Positions 6,137-6,640 of a stretch of DNA of 6,640 nucleotides are shown piece by piece. This stretch comes from Xanthobacteraceae bacterium (GTDB lineage Bacteria > Pseudomonadota > Alphaproteobacteria > Rhizobiales > Xanthobacteraceae). The position numbers and the translations under genes are program-made. Each line of letters begins with the position of its first letter. Within the stretch, counting starts at the first letter, position 1. The notes under the pieces were generated by a model. It was not told the origin of the DNA. It ran no database searches and saw only the letters and a program-made list of their open reading frames with translations. The stretch spans positions 1-6,640 of the forward strand of contig JASHRR010000871.1 of NCBI GenBank assembly GCA_030037185.1, given 5' to 3'.

Positions 6137-6150
6137 ACGGCTTGAGCCGT
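6137..6150. repeat. Small dyad, possible operator
   Basis: ACGGCT, TG, AGCCGT form a perfect 6-bp dyad with a 2-base centre. This is too tight for an RNA hairpin but fits a dimeric regulator site. It could be chance in GC-rich DNA. Confidence 0.2.
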
Positions 6151-6227
6151 GTGGGCAAACCAGAGCCGGGAATTGCCAGGGCGTGCCGAGACGTTTCTTC
6201 GGATACTTGACTGCCGGCGAGTGTAGC

Positions 6228-6271
6228 CGCGAGGGTCGGATTTTTCGCACCTATCCGGGATCCGACTCGCG
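6228..6271. repeat. Imperfect inverted repeat / stem-loop in the lpdA upstream region
   Basis: The left arm CGCGAG-GG-TCGGAT (6228-6241) pairs with the right arm ATCCGACTCGCG (6260-6271): 12 base pairs with a 2-base bulge, around an 18-base loop containing TTTTCGCACC. It lies about 145-175 bases before the TATAAT box of lpdA. It may be a regulator site, an RNA structure or an intergenic repeat element; the sequence alone does not decide. Confidence 0.4.
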
Positions 6272-6413
6272 CCGGGCGTTGCTGACACCATATGTAGTGG
6301 GGCGATGATGGAATAGCTTTGTATTGTGGGCAAAAAGCGCGGCGTCGATTGTGCATGCGAGCTGAGGTGGGTGCCTTATGAAGGACTGAGCACCGCGTCT
6401 TCCGCGAAGGCAG

Positions 6414-6419
6414 TATAAT
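6414..6419 (+). promoter_or_regulatory. Candidate -10 box of the lpdA promoter
   Basis: A perfect TATAAT about 50 bases before the lpdA ATG, in otherwise GC-rich DNA. No good TTGACA-like box is found 16-18 bases upstream (CACCGC at 6391-6396), so either the -35 is weak or an activator is needed. Confidence 0.4.
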
Positions 6420-6447
6420 CCGAGAGGCTGCGGCGATCTTAACCTGA

Positions 6448-6640
<193 letters not shown>

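Overview
The window looks like an alphaproteobacterial chromosome segment, most likely from Bradyrhizobium or a close relative. This rests on the style of the dihydrolipoyl dehydrogenase start at the right edge, the GC-rich codon use of the two right-hand genes, and the less regular composition and gene-poor gaps of the left half, which resemble rhizobial accessory or symbiosis-island DNA. The genus is an inference; there is no rRNA or other marker in the window.

Left part (1-3979): a surface-molecule modification group. On the minus strand lie a 258-residue PAPS-type sulfotransferase (1085-309) and, 117 bases further downstream, the first 63 residues of a class I SAM-dependent methyltransferase-like protein (191-1, cut by the window edge). 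Divergent to these, on the plus strand, is a second and unrelated-looking sulfotransferase-family protein (2600-3979, or from 2498) with a P-loop-like PAPS motif and a long helical C-terminal tail. The roughly 1.5 kb between the divergent starts holds no recognisable gene. It carries a long open frame of doubtful reality and a chain of three very small ORFs that overlap end to start.

Middle (3980-4596): about 0.6 kb between convergent genes, with one doubtful 104-codon frame that starts inside the stop of the second sulfotransferase (ATGA overlap) and a weak hairpin followed by four T.

Right part (4597-6640): a minus-strand, Tat-exported FMN-dependent alpha-hydroxy-acid dehydrogenase (5856-4597), then a 612-base divergent region, then the start of lpdA (6469 onward, cut by the window edge). 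The dehydrogenase is the most notable gene: it carries a heme-c type CNACH motif in the segment between its substrate-loop Asp and its catalytic Lys, and it has Gln where the family's substrate-binding Arg would be expected.

How the genes work together: the two sulfotransferases and the methyltransferase plausibly decorate a secreted glycan or lipid. The dehydrogenase probably oxidises a 2-hydroxy acid in the periplasm and passes electrons to the cytochrome c chain. LpdA is the E3 subunit of 2-oxoacid dehydrogenase complexes in central metabolism. Nothing in the sequence ties the left and right halves functionally, and the window may straddle an accessory/core junction.
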